NCBI GenBank assembly: GCA_965178125.1
Contig: OZ237775.1
Span: 124,001 to 188,000, forward strand
DNA length: 64,000 nucleotides
Reading direction: 5' to 3'
From: Bilabrum cf. latius
Taxonomy: Eukaryota; Bigyra: Bicosoecida; Bigyra; Bicosoecida
In this document: positions 45,263-57,585 of the stretch, one piece after another
Numbering within the stretch: the stretch's first letter is position 1
How the letters are laid out: every line of letters begins with the position of its first letter
Made by a program: the position numbers and the translations under genes
The notes under the pieces: model-generated
What the model was told of the DNA's origin: nothing
Database searches by the model: none
What the model saw: the letters and a program-made list of their open reading frames with translations, nothing else

Positions 45263-48200
45263 ATGGGCCAGCCCAATTCGAAGCCAACTGACGGTAAAGG
45301 GGATAAGAGCACCAGCACGACAGGAAGTGGGACAAGTCAAGTCGCCGCCCAGGCGCAACACCCGAGGCCGAACTCAACTACATTGAAATCTAATGCAAGT
45401 ATAGGCAGTGATGCTGGCACGGGGGAGCAGCCAGGAGACAGCCTGCAACTTATCAGCTTGCGTGAATCGCACCCTAGCGGCAGCACTAGGTCTCACAACG
45501 GACCAGCGCCTCGGAAGCATGATTCGAACGAGTCTCCGAATGGCGCAGCATAGCGTTCTCTACTCCCCGCACCGACAGTCTTGCCCTCTCGGGTCGTCCC
45601 GTTGGCATCTCTTCATCCAGCGAGCGGCCAGCGCCCCTCGAAGGCAATGGGCAGGGTTCCATGGAAGCGGGGCGCGCTGCTCGGCTCGGGCGCGTTTGGC
45701 AGGGTCTTTTACGCTCTGAACCAGGACGATGGACGGACCATGGCAGCCAAGCAGGTGCCTCTCTACCGCAGGAACACGGAGTCCAGGAGGAGAGCCAGGC
45801 GGCGTCCTACCATGGGCGGCGCCGCGCGCGGAGGTTCCGCACTGGAGGAGTCCTTGTTGGAGGGTCTGGACGAGAAGACGAGGGAGCTCGTGTGCGCCCT
45901 GCAGCAAGAGATCAAGCTGCTCATGGACCTGGACCACCCGAACATCGTCAAGTACCTCGGTGCTCAGAGGGATCCTGTGGGCGGGGGCAGCGGCAGGCTG
46001 GTGGAGCTCACTGAGGTGGTGGAGGAGGAGGAGGGGGAGGGGGAGGGCTCGCATGAAGGTGAGGCGGGAGTCGCTGGGTCCACCACAGGGTCCAGCGGGA
46101 CGGGCACCGGCACGGGCAGTAGCAGCAGCGGAAGTGGACAGGCCAGGGTTAGGGCCGGCACTGGATCGGGATTCAGGGAGGCTGATGTGACTGGGATCTC
46201 AGACCCGAGCACCGGCTCCACGAGCGGAACCATTGGTGGCGCCGCGCAGGGGTCAAGGTTGCGACGAACGGGTCCTCGGCGTCCGTAGGGTGCATCACAT
46301 GGTGGTACAGGTCACACACACGCCACCGGCGACCCGGACCAGGGCAGCTCGTCTCGCCCCCGTGAGTCGGGGCAGGGTCAGGGGCAGGGGCAGGGGCAGC
46401 CGGCATTCCTGGTGCCCCGGATCGATCTGGGAGTCTCCGGTGCTCAGAAGAGTCGCAGTGGGGGAACGTTCGGCCAAGGATCCTCCGAAACCACCGAGGG
46501 CGCCTGGCAGGACCGTGACCAGGACCCTGATCATGACCGATCCTCCTCGATCGCTTCGTCCAGACAGAGGCGCCTGGGCCTGAGAGAGGACGTGCTCAAG
46601 ACGCCCGACTCGGAGCCGTTATCCCACGTGGAGGGTTTCGCGAGGGCCAACCGCAGGGATGCAGAGGTGCTGAGGCACCTGCCCTCTTCCGGCTCCGAGT
46701 CCTCTCGCCCCAGCGGGCTGGCATTCGAGCCAGGGTCAGCCTCCGGGTCAGGGTCAGTGCGGAGGTTCAATTCCGCCGAGACGCCCGAGTCGAGGCGGGA
46801 TTCTAGCCGCGGCAGTGACGTCATAGTGCAACGCAAAGCGCGGGGACAGGGGCGAGGTCGTCCCCGTGATGGGGTGCTTGCGTTGGAACGGGGCCGGCAT
46901 GCCACGGGGAGGCACAAGAGCTCGAGGGGTCTCGGCCGGAAATCCATGGAGCTCGCTGCATCAGGCAGCTTCTCAGATAGCTCCGGCGAGGAAGCCGAGG
47001 AGGAGCGAAGGCATCAGCGTGGTCGTAAGGGGAACAAGGGTGGGGGGAGGCAGGGAGGTTACGTCAGTCACGAGGTGACGAGCGGATCCCGGCTGCTGCG
47101 GGTGCAGTACTCGTCCAAGGAGAGCAGCACGAGCAGCAGGCGGGGGCAAGGGAGCAGTATGGCTGCGATTAGCGCCCGAGGCTAGAAAGAGAATGGTGAT
47201 GGTGGTGGTCAAAGTGGCGGAGGCAATGGGGGAAATGCGAGCCCTGGTAACCACAGGGACACAGGTGACGGGTGGAGCGAGCTAGACATGGTGCCTCCCA
47301 GCCTGCCAGTGGGGCCGCAATCGGGGGAGAGGAACAGCGGGGGCGACGAAGCAGTACATGGGATGCATGGCATTGAATCGCGGTCGAGCCCTGGGTGGGC
47401 GCCAGCTCCCATCGCCGCCACTGCTGCTGCGCCTGGGTCTGGTCCTAGTCGCCATGGCTTGCGAGCAGGCAGCAACAGCCAGGACTCTGGCGATTTGCAG
47501 CGGGTGCACCGCGGCGGTGGCACGCGGGACAGCAAAACGACTCAGGGCGCGAATGACGAGTCCGATGGCGGTCGCGGGGATGCATCCGGCAGCAAAGGTT
47601 CCCTCCGTGGTGTGAGCGAGAGCAAGCATAACCTATCGCAGCTCGATGCCTCGTCACTCGGCAGCGAGATGCAGGGCAGTGCGTTGCTTCCTAGTCGGTC
47701 CTCATCCAGCTCCGAACCGCGTGCCCTCCGACGCGTCAGGACACGCCACAGACTGATGCCTGACGGCAAGCCCGAGGACTGGGAGCAAGGCGCTGTGTGC
47801 AACCTGACCATTCTGATGCAATACGCCTCGGGGGGGTCACTGGCTCAGCAGCTGCAAGACTACAGCCCCTTGCAGGAGAAGATCGCTGCAAAGAGGACAG
47901 GGGACATTCTGGCAGGGCTTATGTACCTGCACTCCAGGAGCATCATCCACCGAGACGTGAAGCCCGCGAACGTGCTGCTGGACGCCGCGGATGGGCGAGC
48001 AATGCTGGCGGATTTCGGGGCCTCTGTGCGGGTCAAGTCGATCGCTGCGATGGAGAAGCGAATCCTGAGGAGAGCTTCGTCGTCAGGATTCGATCCAGAG
48101 CTGGGAAGCGACAAGGCGGATGACAGGGAGGGGGCGGGGCATCGGTAGGGGTATGGATCTAGCGCAGCAGCCGCTAGGCCTGCTTCTGCTGTGGGTGACA

Positions 48201-51200
48201 CAGGCAGGGGTGGTGCTAGTGGCCGCCCCAAGCCTATACAGCTCGCGAGACTCTAGACAACCGGCGGCACTGAACTCAATGATGGCGCCAGACCTGGCAA
48301 CACAGAGAGCGGACACCTGACGCCATTCACAGATGCAGATGGAGGCGCCGGCTCCACAAAATCTGGGAGCGAAACTGTTGGAGCAGCAACGGCCGATGCG
48401 GCCACAGCCGCTGCTTTATGCGCACTAGGCAATCCATAGGGGGGCACCTTGGTGCAGGACCTCATCGATCTGGAGGGTGGACAGGGCAACCACAAGCACG
48501 GTCGTGTTCGTTTGCACCGCCACGGACCCAAGCACGGCCATGGTGGCAGCAAGGCGGGTGCCAGCACAGACCTCTAGGACTAGGGCGTGCAGGTGCAGCA
48601 ACTAGGCAGCGATTCGGATTCTGATTCCGGGTCCGGATCAGACAGCGCGCGCTCCCTGAAGGGGACTCCCCTGTACATGGCGCCGGAGGTTGTGAGACAG
48701 GCCAACTATGACGGGAAGGTGGACATATTCTCGCTCGGGTGCACCGTGGTGGCGATGATCCAAGGAAACCCGCCGCTTGCGCACAAGTTTGACAACCCGA
48801 ACGCCCTCATGTTCTACCTCGCCTCGGGTGGATCCATCCCAAAGCCAACGAATGGCTCGCCTGAGTACCGGCACTTCGTCCGCATGTGTCTGCAGCGCGA
48901 GCCCGACATGCGACCGACCGCAGAGCACCTCTTGCGACACCCATGGATCTTGCGCATGCCAATGGAGGACCCAGCCGCAGACCCGGAGATCGTCTAGTGG
49001 GAATTCGAACCAGAGGAGCAGGACGAGGAGGGCCCGAGTATAGAGGCAGGATCGGACTCGTCCTTTGGAACCACGCCGATGCATGGCACCGGCACTGGCA
49101 CTGGTACTGGCACTGGCGGACATCGCACACCTCGTGCCGACACGCCGCTGTTTAGAGAGGATGGGCGTCAGAGTCCCGGCGCAGCTGGTGGTGGTGCAGC
49201 AGCAGATGGTCCCGGTTCAGCGCCCCCCCACTCTCGGACAGCAACCGGCAGTGACTGGCAGGGTCACTCGTCACGCGAAGTGCCGGTGGAGCCACAAGCA
49301 TTAGACAAGCGAAAAGGAGAGAAGGGCATGGTTCTTGAATTGGGAAATGCTGCCAGGCGGGGTCCCGGGCCGGCCCTGACACGCACCGGGAGAGTGGATT
49401 TGGCCGCAGCGGGAAGTTCCGCAGCAGCGGGTCGTGGCCGAGTAGGTGTAGAAATGGATTCAAATTCCGACTCTTCGCGAGAGGGTGACAGTGACGGGCA
49501 GGGGGAAACTCGTCGAAGCCCACGACGGGCTAGGGAGGGCGGCAGGGAAGGCGGCACGGGCAGGGGATCTGCCCTGGGCGGTGCCTTGGATGAGAAAGAC
49601 AAAGCTGAGGCCAGGCGCTTGTTCTACGGGCCCGGTCCCGGGGTGCCTCTGGATTCAGGAAGCAGATCCAGAGGGATGACTGGCAGCAGCAGCCGCGACA
49701 CTGCGGATCTAGCGAGGGTGGGTGGGAGGGCAACGGGGGTGTCACCTTACGGGGGTCGGGCGGGCAAATCCGGAGGGACGGGCGACAGCGCCAGCGCCGT
49801 GCTGCGTGCCATGGAACACAGCGAGCATGGGCGCGGGCTGCCTCAATCCACCTCTGTAAGCTCTGCGGATGGGTACAGAGACAGTGAGGCGGACGATGCT
49901 GGTGGCAGGGAGCTGGATCTGGATGGGGATGTGGAGGGTACAGGCACAGGGGGGGGCGAGGCAAGCGCGATGGGAATGCGGCTCGCCAGCTCAAGAGAGG
50001 CATCCGGCTCCGAATCCGATTCGGACCCGGAGCCTATACCCGGCTCTGAGAAGCATGTGGATGGGCCCACAGCGGGACCATGGTCAAGGTCTGCCAGGCG
50101 CCGTGGGTCTGCAAGTGACGCAGCCGGTCCCAGCGACGGGACAAGCGGTGCAGCGAGACTAAGAGGCACGGGAGGTTCTGTGCAGCCCAGTCACGCGATG
50201 CAGTTTGTGAGAACAGTAGATTCTTCGAGCGCTAGTCCTGGCACTGATATCAGTGGGCCTGTGGACGACTCTCGGTGGGGAGGGATCGGGGGCGGGCTGG
50301 GTGGTCACAGCTCCAGCTCCTTCGAGCCATATGTGTCTGAGGGATCGACAGGCAGGCCCGTCGTGTCGGATGGCTCCAGGGGATTTCGAGCTGTGACAGG
50401 AAGCTCTGAATCTCATGCGCATGGGCATAGGCATTAGCATGGGCATGAGCATGGGCATGGGCAGGGTGATGTCACGGAGGCTGGCAGCACGCCGCGGCGC
50501 AGCCGATTGCCGGCAGCTGGAGTTGTAGACGGGGTGCATGGCATGCGCGTACACTCAAATTCAGGTGTGGGGACAGGCAGCCTGCATAGAAGTCACGGTG
50601 GCATGCGCTTGCATCTGCCCGGTGGTGGTGGTGGTGGTAGTGGTGGTGGTAGCGGTAACACCGGCATTCGTGTCGATGCTGGTCAAGACACCACATCGGC
50701 ACAGAATCACGACCATGTGTACAGAGGGGTATCGCCCAGTGGACAAGCACCGCACGGTGGCTGGCCATTGCCGGCAGGGGCTCAGCCTGACGACACGACA
50801 AGGAGGAGGAGGGGCCTCGAGTCGGCCGGATCCAGCGGGTCACGATCCGGGGCCACGCCCGGCCTTCACCCTAGGACGCCCGGGTCCCAGCTAGCGGCAA
50901 ACAGCTTTGGCGCGCAAGGCTCACATGGTGGAAGAGGGGGGGGAGGGGAAGGGGGAGGAGGAGGAGGCAGCCGCAGGGCAGGCAGGGAGAGGGGCAGCGG
51001 GTCCATGGACTCGGCACACTCCCAAATCCCCGGCCTGCTGGGGCAGGGTCAGTTCCGCCGGGACCGCGTGGACCCCACTGCTCCGATCGATGCCTCACAC
51101 GGGTCCTCCTCCGAGTCCTCTCGAGGCATCGGGATCGAGTCGATGGCGACAAGCCCCTGGATCGGCGGAGGAAGCTCCCAGAGAACAACGCCGGGCAGCG

Positions 51201-54034
51201 GCCGCAGCCAGGGAACAACAGACCCCCGGCATGCTGCAGTCGGGCCAGGGAATAGCAGCAACACCAGCGGCACCAGGCACTCCCCTCGGTCCTCCACACG
51301 GACCCGGACACCCCTTGGCATGGCAGCCAGGACACTGGTGCACGACCCCGCGGCCGCGACCGGGACGGGATACGATTAGACAGCACTGTCAGGGGCTGGG
51401 GGGCACAATCACTCGTCACACGCTCGGCAAGGCGGATCGGACGGCAGCAGTCGCAGCAGAGGGGGCGACGCGCTGGACGCACTCGTCACATAGCAACCGG
51501 GCCGATTCGGCTCGCACAGCCGCGGGCCGAGCCTCGACAGCGTACGGTCGGCTACCGGTGGTGGTGTGACGAGTGTGGGCAGCCGGGGCCGCGGGGGCCT
51601 GCCCTCCGTGCTCCTGGACCCTATGCAGCGCCCTTCTTCCGTGATGAGTCTGCACAGTCGGGGCGGGCACAGCGGGAGCGGGAGCGGGTCTGGGTCTGGG
51701 TCTGGGTCTGGGTCTGGCGCCGCGCTGACGCAGCCCTCTGGTTCCGCTTCGGGCAGCAGCATGACCGGTGATTCCTAGTCCAGGAGGAGGAGGAGGGGGC
51801 GAGTGGGCGCCGGCGGCGGTGGGGATGGGGATGGGGATGGCATAGGGGATGGCGGCGGCTCATCTTCCTCCTCGGGGACGGGGCGCCTGCTGCTCGCAGG
51901 GAACAGTTAGGGGGATGGCAGGGGAGGGGGGAGGAGGAAGAGGACGACGAGCCGGGCACACAGGCAAGAGGCCGGACTGCGGTACATGGGCGAGGACAGC
52001 AGCAGCAGCAGGAACAGGAGCAGGAACAGGAACAGGGTCGAAGCTATGGGCAGCGGTGTTGAGGAAACTAGCCGCAGCGGGGTCCAGCTGCTGCATGGAG
52101 AACATGTACCGAGTCACGGGAGGAGGCGCGGGATGGAGGCAGGCACGGCGAGGGATGCAAGAGTGCCAGGGATGGAGGCAGGCACTGCGAGGGATGCAAG
52201 GGGGCCAGGGGAAGAGGCTGTCCCAGCTGCGGATCCGCTGGCCCTCGGTAGCATGCTGCATGCAGTGGAGAGACGAAGGGGGGGCGATGTGCCACCGAGC
52301 TCGCTGCTCTCTCCTTCGGGACGAAACAGTGGAAGTGGCATGCCCGGTAAGATGCCCTCGGATAATGTGACGAGTGATGGTGTGACGAGTGCGAGCGGGC
52401 TGGGCACGAGGATGAGACCCAGCCAGGCCACGCGGCGAGGGGTCGGCTCCCCGACGTCTCGGATCGGATCACCCACCTCCATGTATCCTGCAGGTGCAGG
52501 TGCAGGTGCAGGTGCAGGTGCAGGTGCAGGTGCAGGTGCAGGGTACGGTAGTGCCAGGCGGTACGATTCTTCCGAGAGTTCTCTGTCGTATCCCCGCTCG
52601 TACCGCAGGGGCATCGGGCCGGCGGATGGGAGCGGGAGCCAGAGCCAGGCCCAGCGGCAGGTGACCTCCACCACGATGCGGAGCATTGGCGGCGCAACAG
52701 TCGACATGATGGTGGAGCCTGTATCTGGGAGTGTGATGAGTGAAGCGGGTGCGCCCCATGGTTCACTGCAAGGAGTGGGCGGGCTTGGCGCTCACAGTGT
52801 GGCGAGTGGAAGCAGGGGGCAGCGGGTACCGACGGACGACGGTTGGACGAGCGCGAGGATGGATGGCCTCGGGTATGACGTGCATGAGAGGGATGGGGAG
52901 GGGGAGGGGGAGGACGACGATGGAGAGCGGTCTGTGGTGGATGATCTTGGTGTGACGAGTGCGAGAGAGGGTCACGAGATCGAGGTATCGGGGGGCACTG
53001 CCTCAACGGGCGGGGTACCCAGCACCAGCGGGAGCGGGGTCGGGGTCGGGATGGGGCGAAGGAGTGCTAGAATGGGGCGGCGCAGGGTGGTGCAAGGGCT
53101 CGATAGGGGGTCACGGCTATCCCCGAATCGCAGTGTAGAGAGCAGTACTGGGTCTTTTCCTGGAGAGCTTGCCACTGGCACTGGCACTGGCACTGGCACT
53201 GGGTCAAGTTCTGGGATGAGGCTTGCGAGTGCACTGCATGGCGGTGCACCGCATGGAGGAGACTCAGCCGGCCCCCGCTCACAGGTGGGAGCTGACGTGC
53301 CCCGACTCGGAGCCGGAATGACCCGCGGGGTGTCCATGGGCAGTCTCCTCCCCTAGTCCCCGTCCCGCTTGTCCCCCACGCGCCATAGGGGGACTGCAGC
53401 CGGGTCTACCGGTGTGGGTGCAGGGCATGCAGGTGCAGGGCATGCAGGTGCAGGGCATTCAAGTGCAGGTGGTCCAGCTCCATCCATCCGCAGAGGTGCA
53501 AGCGAGGCCGATGCCAGCCAGGCAGCCCCGGTCATGTTCGGCAGGAGGAGGGGCCAGTCTCGTTCTGGCCCGCTGGATCTGACGGGCCCTGCATTGCATG
53601 ATGGTGCAAGTGGAAATCAGGGGAGGCTCACATCCATGGACTCAGGGCTAGGGGCAGAGGCAGGGGCAAGGATAGGGGCAGGGGCAGGGACATGGGCAGC
53701 GGGTGTAGGTGGAGGAAGGCGGTCAGCTGAGCATCAGCAGCCCACCGTGCGGCCAGGGGTGCACAAGAGCCTGAGCCAGAGCGTGGGATCCAGGCTGGGG
53801 GCGCAGGTGAGGCAGGCAGTGCGTGTGACGAGTGCGAGCGGCGGCCCGACGGAGGTGTCTGCCTAGCAGCAGGGCGCGAGGCAGCGGCAGCGGGGCAGCA
53901 GCGATGCTGTGCCTAGGGCGAGGGGCGGGGGTAGCGGCGCCGCGCTTCGGTCGGTTCCGCTGCTTGCGACCCCTTCTGGCGGGATGGATCCGCGGTCGTG
54001 GTCAGGGCGGCGGCACGGGGATGGGTACAGGTGA
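45263..54034 (+). CDS. Giant protein kinase (STE11/MAP3K-like) with a split catalytic domain
   Basis: A single exon of 2923 residues, about sixteen sense TAGs and TGA at 54032. The start MGQPNSK fits an N-myristoylation site (Gly2, Ser6). The N-lobe has GSGAFGRV at 141, the ATP-binding Lys at 163 (MAAKQV) and HPNIVKYLGAQ near 230. About 610 Gly/Ser/Arg-rich residues then intervene before LTILMQYASGGSLAQQL (about 846). The catalytic loop HRDVKPANVLL starts at 896 and DFG is at 917. A second insertion of about 190 residues separates DFG from GTPLYMAPEVV (APE at 1140), then DIFSLGCTVVAMIQGNPP and RPTAEHLLRHPWI. All catalytic residues are present, so it is probably active. Roughly 1700 residues of low-complexity tail follow, with GASHGG-like motifs and many GTGACGAGTG copies. 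The fold resembles MEKK-type kinases; substrates are unknown. Confidence 0.88.
52367..52391 (+). repeat. Two adjacent copies of the dispersed GTGACGAGTG element
   Basis: Copies start at 52367 and 52382, 15 bp apart, inside the kinase tail (VTSDGVTSAS). They belong to a set of 22 exact copies in the window, starting at 5505, 7641, 8829, 12974, 15870, 24321, 28729, 32141, 32305, 38915, 43749, 49265, 51410, 51480, 51566, 52367, 52382, 52952, 53825, 61752, 63168 and 63248 (both strands). Confidence 0.9.
52491..52542 (+). repeat. (caggtg)n microsatellite, coding
   Basis: About nine copies of caggtg encode Ala-Gly repeats in the kinase tail. Similar short arrays in the same gene are gggtct repeats near 51690-51715 and ggcact repeats near 53170-53200. 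Confidence 0.88.
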
Positions 54035-54296
54035 TGCACTGCCGACTAGGTTGTCTCATCTGCAGGTGTGTAGTTGATGATGTTCGTGGCCCATGCAAGT
54101 GGCCGCAAGGTTGGGAATACACATGCGCGCGAGACCATTCCGAAGATTCTAATCAAGTATAAACCAATTTTCATTGCGATAAATAGACTGGTCGTCATAG
54201 CCCGGTGTTCAAGCGGCGGTGTTCCTGGGACTACCGGTAGCGTGTACTTCTGATTACGGTGGGCGTAAATGCCCACTTTGCTCCTGTAAACTCAAC

Positions 54297-56387
54297 ATGG
54301 CAAGCGCTGGACCTCCAGAGAAGAAGGCTCGCATTGAAGTATCATCTTCCTCATCTGCTGCGAGCGCTGCTGGAGGCGCAGCCACTGGAGGAGCTTCCGT
54401 GGCTACCTCTTGGGTTGAGGTGTCTGAGGCCCACGGCTTCCCTATCCAGAACATCCCATTCGGGGTCTACAAGCCGAAGGAAGAGAAGTCAGATGACAAG
54501 GCGGTATGCGCTAGCCGAATCGGTGATTTCGTGAGTATCGTTTTTTCGCGTGTACTATCGCGTTGTGACATGGCCGCGTGGACGAATCATGCCCAAATTC
54601 CTGTGCATTCCGGTTTCAAACAACTGCTTCAAAGCATTCTGTATTTAATGGTTATTTTTATTACAAGTGCGGCTCTATTGAGCTCCTTTGTCACGGACAA
54701 TCAATGCTGATGTGCCTGCGATCTTCCCCACTGTTCGGGGAACGGACGACTCGCAAATTGGTGACCGATTCAATCCTCCACAAGCGTACGCCACACAATT
54801 TATATCGTAGGCCATTAACCTGCGAGCCCTAGTGGAAGCTGGACTTCTCTCTGGCGATTGGGCCAAGTCACTGACCGAGGAGACGCTCAACTCGTTCATG
54901 GGGCAGGGCCGGGCATCGTGGAGGGACTGCCGAGGGCAGCTGCAGGCCCTGCTGGCAAAGGGCGGAGACGGGGAGGCCAAGGTGCGCGGCGCTGGTGCCC
55001 TGGTTCCGCTGTCGGAGGTGCGCATGGTGCTGCCGGCCCGCATCGGCGACTACACGGACTTCTACTCCTCCCGGGAGCACGCCACAAACGTGAGACTAAG
55101 AAGAAAAACGGAGCGCCTCATGTTTTGATGATGATGCGTGCATATAAAAGGGTCTATCAAAGCACAGCTTGCGAGGGTACCTCACCGATGGGAGGCTGGG
55201 AGGCTGCCGGCACACAAAACCACAAAACCGCCGCGTTACGCCTCGACCCCCTGCCCCCTTCTTTGTTCTGTCCCTTTCTCCCCCCCCCCAACCCTGCCCC
55301 CCTGTATGCTTGCTTTCCATTCCTATGCCTATCATCGCATCTCATCGCAGGTGGGCACCATGTTCCGCGGCAAGGAGAACGCCCTGCAGCCCAACTGGCT
55401 CCACCTCCCCGTGGGCTACCACGGCCGGTCTTCCTCTGTCGTGCTGTCGGGCACGCCCATCCGGCGCCCCATGGGACAGCTGCAGAAGGACGCGACGGAC
55501 CCCAAGCAAGGCTCCGTCTTCGGCCCTTGCCGCCTCATGGACTTCGAGATGGAGGTGGCCGCGTTCGTTGGCCCAGGGAACAAGCTCGGCGAGTCGATCA
55601 AGATCGAGGAGGCGGAGGAGCACATCTTCGGGCTGGTGCTCATGAACGACTGGAGCGCGAGGGACATTTAGAAGTGGGAGTACGTCCCCCTGGGGCCGTT
55701 CACCGCCAAGAACGTCATGACCTCCATCTCGCCCTGGATCGTGACTCTGGATGCCCTTGAGCCGTTCAAGTGCAAGACATCGGCGGGGGAGCAGACGGAC
55801 CCCAAGCCCCTGCCCTACCTCCAGGACCCCGACTACAGGTCCTACGACATCGACCTAACAGTGAGCAGAGCTGAGCTTGGGTGTCTAGTGTGCGGTTGCA
55901 CTGCATTGCTGCATATGCCCTATACTGCTCGCAACTCAGAACTCAAGCGGGGACTCATATGTGTGCCCCCTCCCTATGTTCCCCCGCTCCCACTTGTTCC
56001 CTCACTTGTTCCCTAAATCAGGTTGCCATCAAGAACAAGAGCCTTCCAGCAGGCCACGTCGTGTCCAGGACCAACTTCAAGTACCTCTACTGGAATGTGA
56101 AGCAGCAGCTCGTGCACCACACTGTGACTGGGTGCAACATGCAGCCGGGCGACCTCCTGGGCTCGGGAACCATCAGCGGCCCTGACCCGGGCATGTTCGG
56201 AAGCATGCTGGAGCTCTGTTGGAAGGGCACCAAGCCCATGGACATGCCCGACGGGTCCACCCGAAAGTTCCTCGCAGACGGCGACAGCGTGGTGATGACG
56301 GGGGCATGCACGGGCGAGGGCTACTCGATCGGGTTCGGGGCCGTGGAGGGTGAGGTGACGCCTGCGGCTGGTGCCCCTGCCTCATGA
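54297..56387 (+). CDS. FAH: Fumarylacetoacetase (tyrosine catabolism)
   Basis: Four exons: 54297-54530, 54811-55089, 55351-55860 and 56022-56387, 462 residues, TGA end. The enzyme splits 4-fumarylacetoacetate into fumarate and acetoacetate, the last step of tyrosine breakdown in the cytosol. Family signatures are all present: [86 protein letters not shown] and [10 protein letters not shown]. The metal ligands and catalytic His lie in conserved blocks. TAG at 55669-55671 (residue 278) stands in [17 protein letters not shown], where the family has an invariant Gln. This is the best external proof that TAG is Gln. The first about 40 residues are a Ser/Ala-rich extension. Introns have GTGAG donors. 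Confidence 0.97.
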
Positions 56388-56527
56388 GCGGAAAGCGACA
56401 AGAAGGGGGTGCCGGGCCGAGGGCAGCTTAATTGAGCAAGGTGTGGCAGTTGGGGGTAGTGTGGATTTGAAAGCCGGGTAGCACAGTTGTAGCAAGGGGG
56501 CAAAGATAGAATTTCCGTATTTGTTAG

Positions 56528-57394
56528 TTAGTCGCAACACTGGGCCACCAACTTTCCCCCGCTGTAGAAAGGGTCCAGCAAAGACAGTCCCATCGAAGAG
56601 TTCTCCGACTTGAACAGCCCAATGGAGACCTAGGAAAAGTGCACATGGAATCCGAAGCAAATCTGCCCACCCGTGTGCCCAAAAGTTGCCGTGCCCTGCC
56701 CCCAGGCGCCCGCCAGGCCGACCGCGGCTTGTCCAATCGTAAAGATCCCTATGGCCACCTGCCCCACGGCCACGATTCCCCACGTGATCTGCCCTACGCT
56801 AAAGAAGCAAATGTTGTCCCTCGCGTCTGGAATCGTCGCGCACACCGCCTTGTACCCAATTTTGTCGGTAAACAAAAGCTAAAACGTGAATATAGTTGCG
56901 GTAATCAGGGCTCCGCACCAAATTACCATCCCGAATCCCCAGCAGATGTAGGTTGATGTGTCCCAGTCGCTGGGGGCAGCACACCGCCAGGTAGAACAGT
57001 CCAGGAACGATCGCTTATCCTTCGGCGTGTCTCCCGTGCCAGCGGCGGCGCTGCCCGATGCCGCCTGCCCATCTATCTCAAGCTTAGCAGGATTGCTCAA
57101 CTCTGCAACGCAGTGGTCGACCAGCAGCCAGCAGTTCTCGTCCCAGGCAGCCGGGTCTTGCACTTTCTGGAACCGGTTGTAAAATGCCACTAAACCGCGG
57201 TCCATATTGACTGCTTTTTGCAGCTCTTTGGACTATCTTATCGTACCAAGCGTGTCTGTTAGATACTGCTTAATCTGACTGTCCGGACATGCCATCATTC
57301 TGTCCACGATATCATCCCAGACCTGCTGTGGTGTCTGCGGCGGTGTGCTGGCGGGCTAATCAGCCTGTTGTAGCAGCTGGCTGTCGCGAATCAT
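56528..57394 (-). CDS. Membrane protein with Gly/Gln five-residue repeats
   Basis: Minus strand, single exon of 288 residues, sense TAG at about 57355, 57229, 56879 and 56630, and TAA end at 56528-56530. The N-terminal half is soluble and acidic/Gln-rich (PQQVWDDIVDRMM). A hydrophobic helix (YICWGFGMVIWCGALITATIF) follows, then a repeat region with Gly every five residues and Gln every ten: VGQITWGIVAVGQVAIGIF, TIGQAAVGLAGAWGQ. Strings of this GQxxxGxxxx kind are familiar to me from bacterial membrane proteins of unknown function, so transfer from bacteria is possible. The role is unknown. It is convergent with FAH, with stops 140 bp apart. Confidence 0.78.
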
Positions 57395-57585
57395 TCATCC
57401 AAGTAAAGAAGCACAATTTAATTGAAGATTGTTAGATACTACCTCTATAACCAAGTGGATATGGCCCCGCTTGCAGCTGCAGGCCAACTTGTCGAATTAA
57501 TGTGACGTGCACTTTTGGCAAAATTGCAGAGGCACAAAAGCACCCGGGACCAATCGCACCCCGCTTCGACCTTGCGTACTGAAAC
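57395..57585. promoter_or_regulatory. Divergent intergenic region
   Basis: 191 bp between the starts of the Gly/Gln membrane protein and the GNAT-like gene. It should carry both promoters. No element is recognised. Confidence 0.35.
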
